In this document: positions 24,876-33,758 of the stretch, piece by piece
Layout: each line of letters begins with the position of its first letter
How positions within the stretch are numbered: the first letter of the stretch is position 1
Origin: Thiorhodococcus sp.
GTDB lineage: Bacteria > Pseudomonadota > Gammaproteobacteria > Chromatiales > Chromatiaceae
Direction of reading: 5' to 3'
Assembly: GCA_029257385.1 (NCBI GenBank)
Contig: JARIBS010000093.1
Location: 1 to 38,430, forward strand
Length of the DNA: 38,430 nt
Translations under genes and position numbers: made by a program
The notes under the pieces: generated by a model
Databases searched by the model: none
Told to the model about the DNA's origin: nothing
Seen by the model: the letters and a program-made list of their open reading frames with translations, nothing else

Positions 24876-27626
24876 TCAGCTCACATCTTCCGCTTTGGCC
24901 AGCTCGATATCGTAGCTACCCTCATGGGCCAACTGGTTGGCGTTCCACATCGCATATTTGAATCCGAGATGGCCCCAGCCCCCTACCAACTCCAACGGCT
25001 GCAGGAAAGTGGCCATCGAATTATTCATGGGCTTTTTATGAATGTACTGATGCGGCTCCCAGCCATGCTCCATCATGATCGTGTTGACGGGAATGCTCGG
25101 GTAGAACTTGGCCTGGGCGAAGAAATCGCCGTTGGCGTTAAACAGCCGCACCCGATCGCCGTCTTTGATGCTTCGCTGTTGGGCGAGTTGCGGGTTGATA
25201 TAAATATTGGGTTCGCCGCGCTGCAAGCGCAGCATGAACTTGTTCGAACGCCAGTTTGAGTGAATCCCCCAGCGCGTGTGGGGAGAGTAGAAGCCCAGCG
25301 GATAGTTGGAGGTCTCCGGTCCGGCGTGGCCACGCCCCGTCGGCACGGTGGCACCCAACTTCACGAAGCGCGGATGATCGCAGTAGAAGGTGATCCGCCC
25401 GGTCAACGTGTCATAGGGATTCTTGCTCTCGGTCTGGCTGGTGAACGGATTGTACGGCTCGTCCTTTTCAAGCGGCTGGTTGGTGCCCGCTTTTTCGTTC
25501 ATAACGATAAAGCCGCGCTCGGTCGCCTCTTCCATGGTCACGCCACCGAACTCCGGCGAGTTGTCCACGATCCACTTGGTGACATCGTAGTCGGTCATGA
25601 GCACACCATTCATGGTGAAGTCGTCATGAATGGTGTGCAGGTCGCGGGTCACATCGCCATCCTCGATCGGGCCGATACCTCGGGCGATGGCGCGCTCCTG
25701 AATCTTTTTGGTCAGCAGCGCCATGATTTCCCAATCGGGCTTTGATTCACCCACCGGCTCGACCGGGCGGGTGAACACATTGCAGAAGCGGTGATAGCCC
25801 TGGGTGCGCAGATCCCATGCCTCGTAGTGGCTGGCCGCTGGCAGCACGTAGTCTGCCCACTCGGCGGTGGAGTCCATGCGCACATTGATGTTGGCGTAAA
25901 GCTCGCTTGCCTGCTCCAGGTGCGCCTCGCGGTACTTATCGACGTACTTGTTGCGCCGGAAGGTGTTGTCGGCCACCGCGATCATGCCCTTGATCTCGCC
26001 GTAGTAGGGCATCCAGCCCTCGTCGATGGACTCCTTGATCATGGCTTCGAGATCGTCGAGATCATAGCCCACGGCCTTTTTGAGCTTGGCGTTGTCGAAA
26101 TGCTTGCGCGCGCCTTCCATCATGTTGCCGCGCAGGAATTCGCCCATCCCCCCGGCTTCGTAGCGGGGCAGCTTCTTGCCGCCGAAGTTGGCCAGTTCTG
26201 TCCAGCGGGGATGATTCCAGACCACCCAGGAGGTATCCATACCGCCGGTCTTGCCGCCGTGACCGGTCAATGCCAATGCCAGCGCATAGCTCCAGCCGGT
26301 GAACAAACAGTTGGAATAAAATGAGGTGATATAGCCGAGCATGACGATGGCCTTGCGCGCCGCGGCCAGGCGGCGCGCCTCGCGTCGCACCATGTCTGCA
26401 TGCAGACCGGTGACGGCCTGCATGTTTTCCGGCGTGAACTTCGCGGCCTCCTGCTTGACGTATTCGAACACGGGGGTGACCGCAATGGCGTTGACCTCGA
26501 ATTCGCCCTCGATCGCCGGATCGACGTCGCCCAGCTTCAGGGTCTTGCTTGCCGAGCCCATCGAGCCTTGGATCTTGACCGCCTTGCCGCTGTTGAGATC
26601 CCAGTGGTAGAAGACCTCATCCGAGCCGCCTTCCTCCAGGTCGGACTCGCGCAGCATCTTTTGATTATCAGTGCGCACCAGTACCGGCAGATCCGTCTGC
26701 TCTTTCATAAAGGCTGGCTTGTACAGCTTTTCGGTGATAATGACGTTAACGAACGACATCGCCAGGCTGGGATCGGTGCCCTGCTTGATGGGCATCCACA
26801 GATCGGTGTGGATCGAACTGGGATTCATGTCCGGCGCGGTGGCAACGATACGTGCACCGTTGTGCTGCGCCTCCCAAATGTAATGTGCGTCAGGGATACG
26901 GGTGGCGTTGGGGTTGATCATGCCCAGCAGAATGTAGTCTGCGTCGAACCAGGCATCCGAGGTAAAACTCTCCAGCGGGTTTCCATACGCCAGATGCGCA
27001 CCGGTATTGAGATCGCCCACCACGGTGAAGCCGTCGAGCTGGATGCCGCCGACCAGCGAGGCGAAGCGGTTGCCCGCCGAATGGCGCACCATGGACTGAT
27101 TGCCGGAACCCTGGTGGGTCTTGAGTTTGCCGGGACCGTATTTCTCGAAGATATCGATCACCTTGTCGGCGATCTCTTCGGTAGCCTGATCCCAGGAGAT
27201 ACGCTGCCATTTGCCAGCACCACGCTCACCCGCGCGCTTGAGCGGATAGCGGACGCGGTCTGATTCGTACATGGCCGTGGAATGAATGGAGCCTTTCTGA
27301 CAGCCGCGCGGGTTGGCGTCTGGGACATTGGGGTTGACTGCGGGATACTTCGCGATCTGCTCTTCACGCAGCACGATGCCGTCTTTGACGAAGACATCGA
27401 ACGCACAGTTGCCCATACAGTTGATGCAGTGCGCAGCGTGGCCGATTGTGTCCCAGTTCCACTCGTTGCGATAGAGGTCTTCCCAATCCCGGTAGGGGTA
27501 ATCCTCATGCAAGGTATCCGCGATTGGCTGCAGGCGATTGAGCGCCCAGGTATTGCCGCTGACGAGCACGCCGGCGCCAAGCGCACCCATACCCTTTAAG
27601 AAATCCCGACGCTTGAGTTGTAGCAT
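24876..27626 (-). CDS. Type II DMSO-reductase-family molybdopterin alpha subunit
   Basis: This is the catalytic subunit of a periplasmic bis-MGD molybdoenzyme in the branch that holds DdhA, SerA, ClrA and EbdA. The 916-residue length is close to DdhA, SerA and ClrA. The Tat signal is KRRDFLKGMGALGAGVLVSG at the N-terminus. The FS0 cluster site is His66-x3-Cys70-x3-Cys74-x34-Cys109, exactly the type II spacing. Asp205 in TVVGDLNTGAH aligns with the Mo-ligating Asp of NarG, and DADYILLGMINPNATRIPDA is the usual following segment. Oxidation of dimethylsulfide or a hydrocarbon, or reduction of selenate or chlorate, are all compatible; key substrate-pocket residues cannot be judged by eye. It is first of seven genes; no convincing promoter was found upstream. 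Confidence 0.93.
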   Translation of the reverse strand: MLQLKRRDFLKGMGALGAGVLVSGNTWALNRLQPIADTLHEDYPYRDWEDLYRNEWNWDTIGHAAHCINCMGNCAFDVFVKDGIVLREEQIAKYPAVNPNVPDANPRGCQKGSIHSTAMYESDRVRYPLKRAGERGAGKWQRISWDQATEEIADKVIDIFEKYGPGKLKTHQGSGNQSMVRHSAGNRFASLVGGIQLDGFTVVGDLNTGAHLAYGNPLESFTSDAWFDADYILLGMINPNATRIPDAHYIWEAQHNGARIVATAPDMNPSSIHTDLWMPIKQGTDPSLAMSFVNVIITEKLYKPAFMKEQTDLPVLVRTDNQKMLRESDLEEGGSDEVFYHWDLNSGKAVKIQGSMGSASKTLKLGDVDPAIEGEFEVNAIAVTPVFEYVKQEAAKFTPENMQAVTGLHADMVRREARRLAAARKAIVMLGYITSFYSNCLFTGWSYALALALTGHGGKTGGMDTSWVVWNHPRWTELANFGGKKLPRYEAGGMGEFLRGNMMEGARKHFDNAKLKKAVGYDLDDLEAMIKESIDEGWMPYYGEIKGMIAVADNTFRRNKYVDKYREAHLEQASELYANINVRMDSTAEWADYVLPAASHYEAWDLRTQGYHRFCNVFTRPVEPVGESKPDWEIMALLTKKIQERAIARGIGPIEDGDVTRDLHTIHDDFTMNGVLMTDYDVTKWIVDNSPEFGGVTMEEATERGFIVMNEKAGTNQPLEKDEPYNPFTSQTESKNPYDTLTGRITFYCDHPRFVKLGATVPTGRGHAGPETSNYPLGFYSPHTRWGIHSNWRSNKFMLRLQRGEPNIYINPQLAQQRSIKDGDRVRLFNANGDFFAQAKFYPSIPVNTIMMEHGWEPHQYIHKKPMNNSMATFLQPLELVGGWGHLGFKYAMWNANQLAHEGSYDIELAKAEDVS

Positions 27627-27983
27627 GTTTCGCTGCCTCGATTGACTGGGCTGGCTATTGTGTCAAGCCCAACCGTCGCGGCAGGGGCTTGTTGCCGATT
27701 TGCTGCACGCAACCAATCGACTCTAACTGAACTGACCGGGCGTCGTTGCTGGGATACTGCCCGCGCAGCAACCCCCAATTTTGGCACACTATCGGCGCAA
27801 TCAAAAAACCCTGTAAAACGCTACGCGACCCAGCACACAACCAATGATTGTATGCCTTATGCTTGATTCAAAACAGTGATTAGCATAGCTATTTTCGGGG
27901 TGACCCGCTAGGAAAGGTGCCGTCATCAGGTCGAATGGAGCGCGAGTCGCCAAGTCCGCAGCTCGGGTCTTTGCGACGTAGAT
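27627..27983. other. Intergenic region upstream of the molybdoenzyme unit
   Basis: This 357-bp gap should hold the end of the MDR transcript and the promoter of the alpha gene, both on the minus strand. A minus-strand TTGACA at 27666-27661 lacks a matching -10, and a TACAAT at about 27850 lacks a good -35. A short palindrome TTGATTCAA lies at about 27863-27871. No gene, terminator with T-run, or FNR-type site is convincing. Confidence 0.45.
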
Positions 27984-29074
27984 TCATCGCGCAACGCGAA
28001 GGACGATTTTGCCTACGTGCCGTTTGTCGAGAAAGACCATCTGCGCCTGGTGAATCTCGCACAGATCGAAGGCTTGGGCGATGCACGGACGAATCTCGCC
28101 GCGCTCGATGTAGCCGATCAAGTCCTCGAAGATACTGTCCGGCTGGAAGGTGGATCCGAACAACGTCAGGCCGCGCAGATAGAGTGTGCGCACATCCAGT
28201 TCGACGATCGGCCCAGCGATCGCGCCCGCCGTCACACAGCGTCCGCCGCGCTCCAAGGCATCGATCATCTCCGGCCAACGCGGCCCGGCGACCACATCGA
28301 CTACGGCATCGAAGGCCCCGCGCTCGAGCGGATCACCCCGACCGAGCGTCTCATCCGCGCCCGTTGCACGGACCGCTGCCGCCTTGTCTGTGCTGGTCAT
28401 CGCCGTCACATGCGCGCCACGACGCTTGGCGAGCTGAACCGCCGCCAGTCCGACGCCACCCGAGGCGCCCGTGATCAACAGCCGCTCGGCACCGAGGGCG
28501 ATCTTCTGCAGCATGGCCTCGGCCGTCGAATAGGCGCAGGGGATCGAGGCCAGCTCCAGGTCTGTCCAGTCGGAGCGAATCGGCAAGGCATCGACCGCAA
28601 GGTCTTGGTGAATTGAGCAAAGGCACCGTCGCACTCAGAGCCTAGCGTCCAGATCGACAGCGATCCATCCGTTGCGCCGGTCGATTGCAGCGCACGCACC
28701 AGAACGCGCTCGCCGAGCCTGGAGGATGGAACCCCGGCACCGATAGCCACGATTTCGCCGCAGCAGTCGGCACCCTGAATCAATGGAAAAGCGATGGGCT
28801 GGCCGGACCAGGCGCCATCGACGACATCGACGACATCGGGCGCTGCCGGACCAGCCGTCGCCGCCGATGCCGTATCCCCGCGGACCGACTTCGAGTACCA
28901 AGCCGTGCGGGTATTGATATCCGTGTTGTTCACCGAGGAGGCATGGACGCGAATCAGCACCTCGCCCGGACCTGGTCTCGGCACTGGCAAATCGTCGCGC
29001 CATTCGAGCGCGTCCAAACCGCCGTGGCTGGTGAGGACTACGCCGTACATGGTCTCTGGAATGTTTGTGCTCAT
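27984..29074 (-). pseudogene. Frameshifted MDR-family (zinc-type) dehydrogenase
   Basis: Two overlapping minus-strand frames together encode one medium-chain dehydrogenase/quinone-reductase-like protein of about 363 residues. The N-terminal part (29074 to about 28605) has the GroES-like fold with PGPGEVLIRVHASSVNNTDI and GADCCGEIVAIGAG. The C-terminal part (about 28605 to 27984) has the Rossmann motif LLITGASGGVGLAAVQLAKR. The frames switch near 28600-28612: GAFAQFTKT in one frame continues as LAVDALPIRSDW in the other, consistent with loss of one base. Either the gene is broken or the assembly has an error. The ATG overlaps the hydrolase stop (ATGA), so the two were co-translated. Substrate unknown. 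Confidence 0.75.
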
Positions 29075-29949
29075 TGCGTCATTTCTCCAAGCATTGGTCC
29101 AGTGCCGCTCTCATCAATAAAGTCGACAATGAGCCGACTGATCGCATCTGGTTGATCTTCCATCGCGAAATGACCGCAATCCGCGATGAGGTGAAGCACC
29201 GAGTCCGGAATGGCCGCATGGAGCTTGTTTGCCCAGTCGACGACCTGCCAGCGGTCGTTCTCGCCCCAGAGGATCTGCGTCGGAATGGCCGAGAGTTCCG
29301 CCAAACGTGGTGCGATCTCCTGCGTGTGCCTGGAGTCGTAGTGCGCGATCTGGTGCTGGAACGGACTGGCCTGTCCGATCGGTCCCGAGATCAGCTCCAG
29401 AAAGGTGTCGAGTGCGTCGGATGCGAAGCGCTCTTGGTGGTGAACGGCGCTTAGCAGCCACTCGCGAAAGTGTGCCCGATGCTCGGCGTCGGGGCGCTTG
29501 CTCAGCGTATCGAGTCCCGCCGCCATCTGTTGGCGCGTCCGTGGCGACGGGTAGCTGTCGAAACTTACTACATCGATCAGGGTCAGGGTGCGCAGCCGCT
29601 GCGGGGAGAAAATGCCGAAGCGCTGCGCGACTCCGCCACCGAAGTCGTGCGCCACGACATGGGCCGAGTCGAGACCCCAATGTGCCAGCATCCCCTCCAG
29701 GATCGGCACCTGTCCCGAGATCGAGGTGTCGATCGCCGGGTCCCAGGAGCGTTCCGACAATCCATATCCGAGTAGGTCGAAGACATGCACCTTGTAGCCC
29801 GCATCGACCAGTCGTGGCATGACATTGCGCCAGATGAGCGAGGACGATGGGGTGCCGTGCAAGAGCACGACCGGATCGCCGCAGCCATGGACGCCATAGG
29901 TAATGCGCGAGCCTTGTATGACTGCATGATCGGTAACGATGTGCTGCAT
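29071..29949 (-). CDS. Alpha/beta hydrolase, haloalkane dehalogenase/epoxide hydrolase-like
   Basis: This is a 292-residue cytosolic alpha/beta hydrolase. The oxyanion-loop HGTP lies at 31-34. The nucleophile elbow reads AHDFGGG with Asp102, not Ser, which is the pattern of haloalkane dehalogenases and epoxide hydrolases rather than esterases. Asp232 in GENDRW and His260 in CGHFAMED complete a likely triad. The substrate cannot be named. It overlaps the MDR dehydrogenase gene by 4 bp and diverges from a LysR regulator, so a small regulated catabolic operon is likely. Its ribosome-binding site is weak. Confidence 0.85.
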   Translation of the reverse strand: MQHIVTDHAVIQGSRITYGVHGCGDPVVLLHGTPSSSLIWRNVMPRLVDAGYKVHVFDLLGYGLSERSWDPAIDTSISGQVPILEGMLAHWGLDSAHVVAHDFGGGVAQRFGIFSPQRLRTLTLIDVVSFDSYPSPRTRQQMAAGLDTLSKRPDAEHRAHFREWLLSAVHHQERFASDALDTFLELISGPIGQASPFQHQIAHYDSRHTQEIAPRLAELSAIPTQILWGENDRWQVVDWANKLHAAIPDSVLHLIADCGHFAMEDQPDAISRLIVDFIDESGTGPMLGEMTQ

Positions 29950-29996
29950 GAGAAAACCCCGTGGTGTTGTTTTCTGGCATGATGCATGTCGCTGAA

Positions 29997-30045
29997 ATAT
30001 GATTCAAAGTGATTTTTTCGATTAAATCATCGATATGTGTCATAT
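29997..30045. promoter_or_regulatory. Putative LysR-type operator
   Basis: The divergent gap between the hydrolase and LysR genes holds nested inverted repeats. The inner pair is TGATTT (30010-30015) and AAATCA (30024-30029), and the outer pair is ATATGA (29997-30002) and TCATAT (30040-30045). AT-rich interrupted dyads between a LysR gene and its divergent target are the usual position of the regulator's binding site. Confidence 0.4.
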
Positions 30046-30054
30046 AGGATCGAG

Positions 30055-30930
30055 ATGAAAATACGCCTTGAGATCGGCACCCTGCAGGCGCTGTGCGCCA
30101 TCGGTGAACTGGGCGGGGTCACCCGCGCGGCGGATCGACTGGCCTTGTCACAGTCGGCCGTGTCGCACAAAATCAAACGGCTGGAGGCGGGGCTTGGCTG
30201 CGAGCTGCTGGCACGGCGTGCTGGTACACCACTGTTCACCGCAGAGGGCGAGCGACTGTTGCGCTATGCGCGCCGCATCCTCTCCCTGCACGACGAGGCG
30301 GTCCTGAGTCTCGGCCAGCAGCCGCTGACGGGCCAGATCCGGCTCGGCATGACCGAGGACACGACCGGCGGTGGCCTGTCGCGTATCCTCGGCCGGTTCA
30401 CCCGACGCTACCCCGAGGTCGCCGTCCACACCCAGGTAAACCAAAGTCTCGCGATCGAGACGCAGCTCGAGCGCGGTGAGCTTGATATCGGGATTTTGCA
30501 GATCTTCATCCACCGCGTGCGGCCGTCCGATCGGGTGCTTGCCACGGACAGCCTGCACTGGGTCAAGTCGCCGGATCTGCCGCTCGACCTCTCGCGCCCG
30601 GTGCCCTTTCTGTCCTTCGACGACAATTGTTTCTATCGGCACTGGGCCATGGAGGTCGGGCAGTCGCAACCGCCGGGCCTCGTCACCGTGTTGACGTGTC
30701 CGAGCGCTGCGGGGATCATCTCAGCGGTGCACGCGGGCCTCGGGCTTTGTCTGCTCAATGCCCGGCAGATCACGCCGGAAATGGAGGTTTTGCCCGAGCC
30801 ATTCGCGCAGCCACCGGCGGTTGCCCATATCGTTCGAATCGCGCACCAAGCCCGTTCGAGCGCGGCATTTACCCTCGCCAACGAGATCGCGAGCGAACGC
30901 GGAGCGCGAGGCGACACCCAAGCGGCGTGA
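30055..30930 (+). CDS. LysR-family transcriptional regulator
   Basis: This is a 291-residue LysR-type regulator. The N-terminal winged helix-turn-helix (about residues 5-65) shows TRAADRLALSQSAVSHKIKR and the following LEAGLGCELLAR. The rest is a periplasmic-binding-protein-like effector domain starting at GQIRLGMTED. The ATG at 30055 has AGGA just upstream; a GTG at 30037 in frame would lie within the operator-like repeats. It diverges from the hydrolase-dehydrogenase pair and most likely controls it. The effector is unknown. Confidence 0.92.
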   Translation: MKIRLEIGTLQALCAIGELGGVTRAADRLALSQSAVSHKIKRLEAGLGCELLARRAGTPLFTAEGERLLRYARRILSLHDEAVLSLGQQPLTGQIRLGMTEDTTGGGLSRILGRFTRRYPEVAVHTQVNQSLAIETQLERGELDIGILQIFIHRVRPSDRVLATDSLHWVKSPDLPLDLSRPVPFLSFDDNCFYRHWAMEVGQSQPPGLVTVLTCPSAAGIISAVHAGLGLCLLNARQITPEMEVLPEPFAQPPAVAHIVRIAHQARSSAAFTLANEIASERGARGDTQAA

Positions 30931-31040
30931 GGGCAGACCCGCGCATTGATTTGCTTACCCGCATCGAAACCGCTCGGTCCGCCCTGCGGCGAACGGCGTG
31001 TCGATTACATATCGGAAGCCATCCGGGGGCCGTATCGCGA

Positions 31041-31901
31041 TCACGCTCGCGCCGCCCTGAGCGGCATGAAGACATAGTGCGCGAACGCACTCAAAACCGC
31101 CGCAAGCCCCAGCACGCGCAACAGGAGCGCCGCCTCGCTGTAGCCGCCGTCATCGAACAACAACCACACGGCCATCAAGAGAGCCAACACCACAAACGTC
31201 ATGTGGACGGCGACATTGCTTGCCGGTTGTGGCCAGCGTGCGCTCAACCATCCGCCTGCCCAGGCCGCCAGCGCCCCGCCCATGAGACCGAACGCGACAT
31301 CCACCGGCCAATGCACGCCGACTGCGATACGGCTCAAGCCGACGAGGATTGCTAGCAGTATCCAGAGTGCCCGCAGCTCAATGCGCCGCGCATGGTAGAC
31401 CAAAACACCGAAGAAGACCGCCGCCGTGAGGCTATGTCCCGACGGAAAGCCGGTCTGTGTATGCGCCGGACCGATGAGATTGAAGGCATCCGGCGCGAAA
31501 ATAGCGGGTGGGCGCAGCGCATCGAAAAGCTCCTTCAACCCGCGCCCGTAAGCGATGGCGATCAGGGCCGCGAGGATGAGTGTCCAAAAGATCCGTGGAT
31601 AGCGCAGCGAGAAAAAGAGCGTAAGCGCGAAGGGTACGCGCTCGTCACCGAGGACGGTCAAGCATGCCCAGATCCAGCTCGGATAGTCGGCGGCGAGCGC
31701 GTTGAGCCGGATGAATCCGCCGTGATAGCCGCAGACCAGATAGAGACTCGCACCGACGATCAGGCACACCAGCGCCCAGCGCGCCAGCCAGCCTTCATTG
31801 CCGCGCGGCGGCGGCGCTGCGTGCGCCAGGCGCTCGCTCCAGATGCGTGGCCAATCAATGCTCCAGATAGCTGTGATCGGTCTGCTCGGTGTATCAGGCA
31901 T
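31041..31901 (-). CDS. PAP2-family membrane phosphatase
   Basis: This is an integral membrane phosphatase of the PAP2 superfamily, acting on lipid phosphates such as undecaprenyl diphosphate or phosphatidic acid at the outer face of the inner membrane. The three-part active site is visible: KELFDALRP (123-131), PSGHS (153-157) and SRIAVGVHWPVD (190-201). About six membrane segments flank these motifs. The 286-residue product has an extra hydrophobic C-terminal part beyond the PAP2 core. It converges on the LysR gene, with a 110-bp gap in which I see nothing. Confidence 0.9.
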   Translation of the reverse strand: MPDTPSRPITAIWSIDWPRIWSERLAHAAPPPRGNEGWLARWALVCLIVGASLYLVCGYHGGFIRLNALAADYPSWIWACLTVLGDERVPFALTLFFSLRYPRIFWTLILAALIAIAYGRGLKELFDALRPPAIFAPDAFNLIGPAHTQTGFPSGHSLTAAVFFGVLVYHARRIELRALWILLAILVGLSRIAVGVHWPVDVAFGLMGGALAAWAGGWLSARWPQPASNVAVHMTFVVLALLMAVWLLFDDGGYSEAALLLRVLGLAAVLSAFAHYVFMPLRAARA

Positions 31902-31955
31902 CGTTTCAGGCTCTTTGCGAAGGGTGAGCGACGCTCTCTTAAGGCGTGACGCACT

Positions 31956-32153
31956 CTACACGACTGTGTGAAAGGCATGGACGCGGCTGAGCGGATCAAA
32001 GATAGTAGCGGCTTTGTGCATTTTTGAGTAGTGATCGAATCCGTGACCAACGACGACGTACGACCAGTTAGCGGGTGGATTTGGACGGTGCAGGGTATCG
32101 CGGAGACGCTGCTCCCAGTTGTCTACGGCCGCCTTAGATGAGTCTGTCTCCAC
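31956..32153 (-). CDS. Small hypothetical protein (uncertain)
   Basis: An open frame of 65 codons with protein-like composition (NWEQRLRDTLHRPNPPANWS, then VVVGHGFDHYSKMHKAA) fills most of the gap between PAP2 and the AstE/AspA-like gene. It begins with GTG, has no ribosome-binding site and overlaps the start of the opposite-strand gene by 16 bp. I recognise no family. It could be a small gene, a remnant, or chance. Confidence 0.3.
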   Translation of the reverse strand: METDSSKAAVDNWEQRLRDTLHRPNPPANWSYVVVGHGFDHYSKMHKAATIFDPLSRVHAFHTVV

Positions 32154-33199
32154 TCATCATCGCTGAGCATAGCATTGCACCCGGGACGCGCACCCGTGTC
32201 GATATTCCGCTGCCGTCTCTCTATACGCAGACTCCGGTCTTCATGCCCGTGCATGTCATTCACGGACGACGACCAGGACCGCGATTGTTCGTCACCGCAG
32301 CCGTGCATGGCGACGAAATCAATGGCGTTGAAATCATCCGCAGACTGCTGAATCAACGTGCACTCGATCATCTCAAGGGGACGCTGCTGGCCGTGCCCGT
32401 GGTCAACGTCTACGGCTATGTGCGCCAGTCGCGTTATCTGCCCGACCGACGCGACCTCAACCGCAGCTTTCCTGGCTCAGATACCGGCTCGCTGGCCGCA
32501 CGGCTCGCGGCGACGCTGATCAATGAAATCGTCGCTGGCTCGACACACGGGGTCGATCTGCACACGGGGGCGATCCATCGTGAGAACCTCTCGCAGATCC
32601 GTGTGACGCTCGACGCCGACGAGAGCATGCCGGATTTGGCCAATGCCTTCGGCACCCCGGTCATCCTGGACGCAGATGTCAGACCTGGCTCGCTGCGCGC
32701 CGAGGCCGTAGCGCGTCACATTCCATTGATCCTCTACGAAGGTGGCGAGGCGCTGCGATTCGACGAGTTCGCGATTCGCGCCGGACTGCGCGGAATTCTG
32801 GGCGTCATGCGCCACCTCGGTATGGTACGCGGTGCGGCCACCCGCAGACCGCTCGACAAAGCGCCGGTGGTAGCCCGTTCAAGCTCCTGGGTGCGAGCGG
32901 GCCAGAGCGGGGTGCTCCTGTCGCTCACGCCGCTGGGTGCATACGTCAAGAAGGGCGACACGATCGGTATCATCACCGATCCGTTTCTGCTAGAGGACAC
33001 GCCGGTGAAAGCGCCCTGTAACGGTATCGTCATCGGACGCATCAATCTGCCGCTGGTGACCGAGGGCGAGGCGCTCTACCATCTCGCCCGGTTCGGCGAC
33101 CCCGAGGCAACGGCGGAACAACTGGAGCGCTATCGGGATGGATTCGATCCTGAAGACAACTTCAATCTCAGTCCGGCGATCGAGCCACTCTTACCTTAG
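32138..33199 (+). CDS. Succinylglutamate desuccinylase/aspartoacylase family protein
   Basis: This is a zinc-dependent carboxypeptidase-like deacylase of the AstE/AspA family, 353 residues. The zinc site is visible as HGDE (His57, Glu60), with the second His in DLHTG (His142), and DRRDLNRSFPG carries the substrate-binding Asn-Arg. The C-terminal part (about 245-330), with GVLLSLTPLGAYVKKGDTIG and KAPCNGIVIGR, is a lipoyl-like beta domain typical of this family. No arginine-catabolism (ast) genes are near, so classical AstE is unlikely. Relatives sit next to rimK in other gammaproteobacteria; no rimK is seen here. The ribosome-binding site is weak. Confidence 0.88.
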   Translation: MSLSPLIIAEHSIAPGTRTRVDIPLPSLYTQTPVFMPVHVIHGRRPGPRLFVTAAVHGDEINGVEIIRRLLNQRALDHLKGTLLAVPVVNVYGYVRQSRYLPDRRDLNRSFPGSDTGSLAARLAATLINEIVAGSTHGVDLHTGAIHRENLSQIRVTLDADESMPDLANAFGTPVILDADVRPGSLRAEAVARHIPLILYEGGEALRFDEFAIRAGLRGILGVMRHLGMVRGAATRRPLDKAPVVARSSSWVRAGQSGVLLSLTPLGAYVKKGDTIGIITDPFLLEDTPVKAPCNGIVIGRINLPLVTEGEALYHLARFGDPEATAEQLERYRDGFDPEDNFNLSPAIEPLLP

Positions 33200-33242
33200 G
33201 CGAATTCCGGGAATGATCCGACCCAAAGCAACAGTGAAGAAT

Positions 33243-33270
33243 GGACAGGATGAACGGGATTGACAGGATT
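33243..33270 (+). repeat. Short tandem 9-bp degenerate repeat
   Basis: Three head-to-tail 9-bp units, GACAGGATG, AACGGGATT and GACAGGATT, run from 33243 after the AstE/AspA-like gene. I know the same kind of unit (ACAGGATTA-like tandem copies) as a dispersed intergenic sequence in many Gram-negative genomes. Here it lies in the 255-bp gap before the coiled-coil gene. Confidence 0.55.
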
Positions 33271-33454
33271 TCAAAAAGCGAACGTCCATCCGGCTGGTAT
33301 CTTCACTGACAATTGAAGTTTGTCGCAGTGCTCTACCGCATCCTGCGGGAAGACTGTTTTGCAGATGTCCCTTCGTCATCCATGCATCCAGCCCGCCGGT
33401 CTCGCATGAGATCTCTTGTCGACCTCGCAGGTTTCTTTATCCCTGGAGCATGTG

Positions 33455-33742
33455 ATGTCTAATGGTTTCGTACTGGTCCTACTGCGTCAATTGCGCGAGG
33501 GTATGGAGAAATTTCAACAGGAGTCCCACGGTCGGATGGATGACACCGGCCAGCGTCTCAATCAGATGATCGGCAGTCTCGACCGTGTAGAAAACGATCT
33601 CAACGAGCTCAAAAAGCACATGCGCCAGCACGCCCTGAACCAAGCCAAGCATGAGGAGCAGCATTCACAGAGCTTGGAGAACGTCGATAAAGAATTACGC
33701 GGTCTGAAAGAGCAGATCCACACACTCAAATCGACGCGCTAG
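33455..33742 (+). CDS. Small coiled-coil protein
   Basis: This is a 95-residue, strongly helical and charged protein with heptad-like spacing of hydrophobic residues from about residue 15 to the end (NQMIGSLDRVENDLNELKKH and VDKELRGLKEQIHTLKS). No signal peptide, membrane helix or known domain is visible. The open frame extends 13 codons further up, but the ATG at 33455 has GGAG about eight bases before it. It converges on the retropepsin-like gene with a 16-bp gap. Function unknown. Confidence 0.65.
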   Translation: MSNGFVLVLLRQLREGMEKFQQESHGRMDDTGQRLNQMIGSLDRVENDLNELKKHMRQHALNQAKHEEQHSQSLENVDKELRGLKEQIHTLKSTR

Positions 33743-33758
33743 CGCTGCCGAGCGCAGA

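Noticed and set aside
23991-25259. Open plus-strand frame of 422 codons antisense to the beta and alpha subunit genes
   Set aside because: No ribosome-binding site or domain; the minus strand encodes well-defined cysteine motifs here.
27781-27799. Sigma54-like element (GG-N10-GC) on the plus strand
   Set aside because: The -12 part is poor and no plus-strand gene follows.
27863-27871. TTGATTCAA palindrome as an FNR/Anr site for the molybdoenzyme unit
   Set aside because: The FNR site needs TTGAT-N4-ATCAA; this palindrome is too short and its distance to the gene is over 230 bp.
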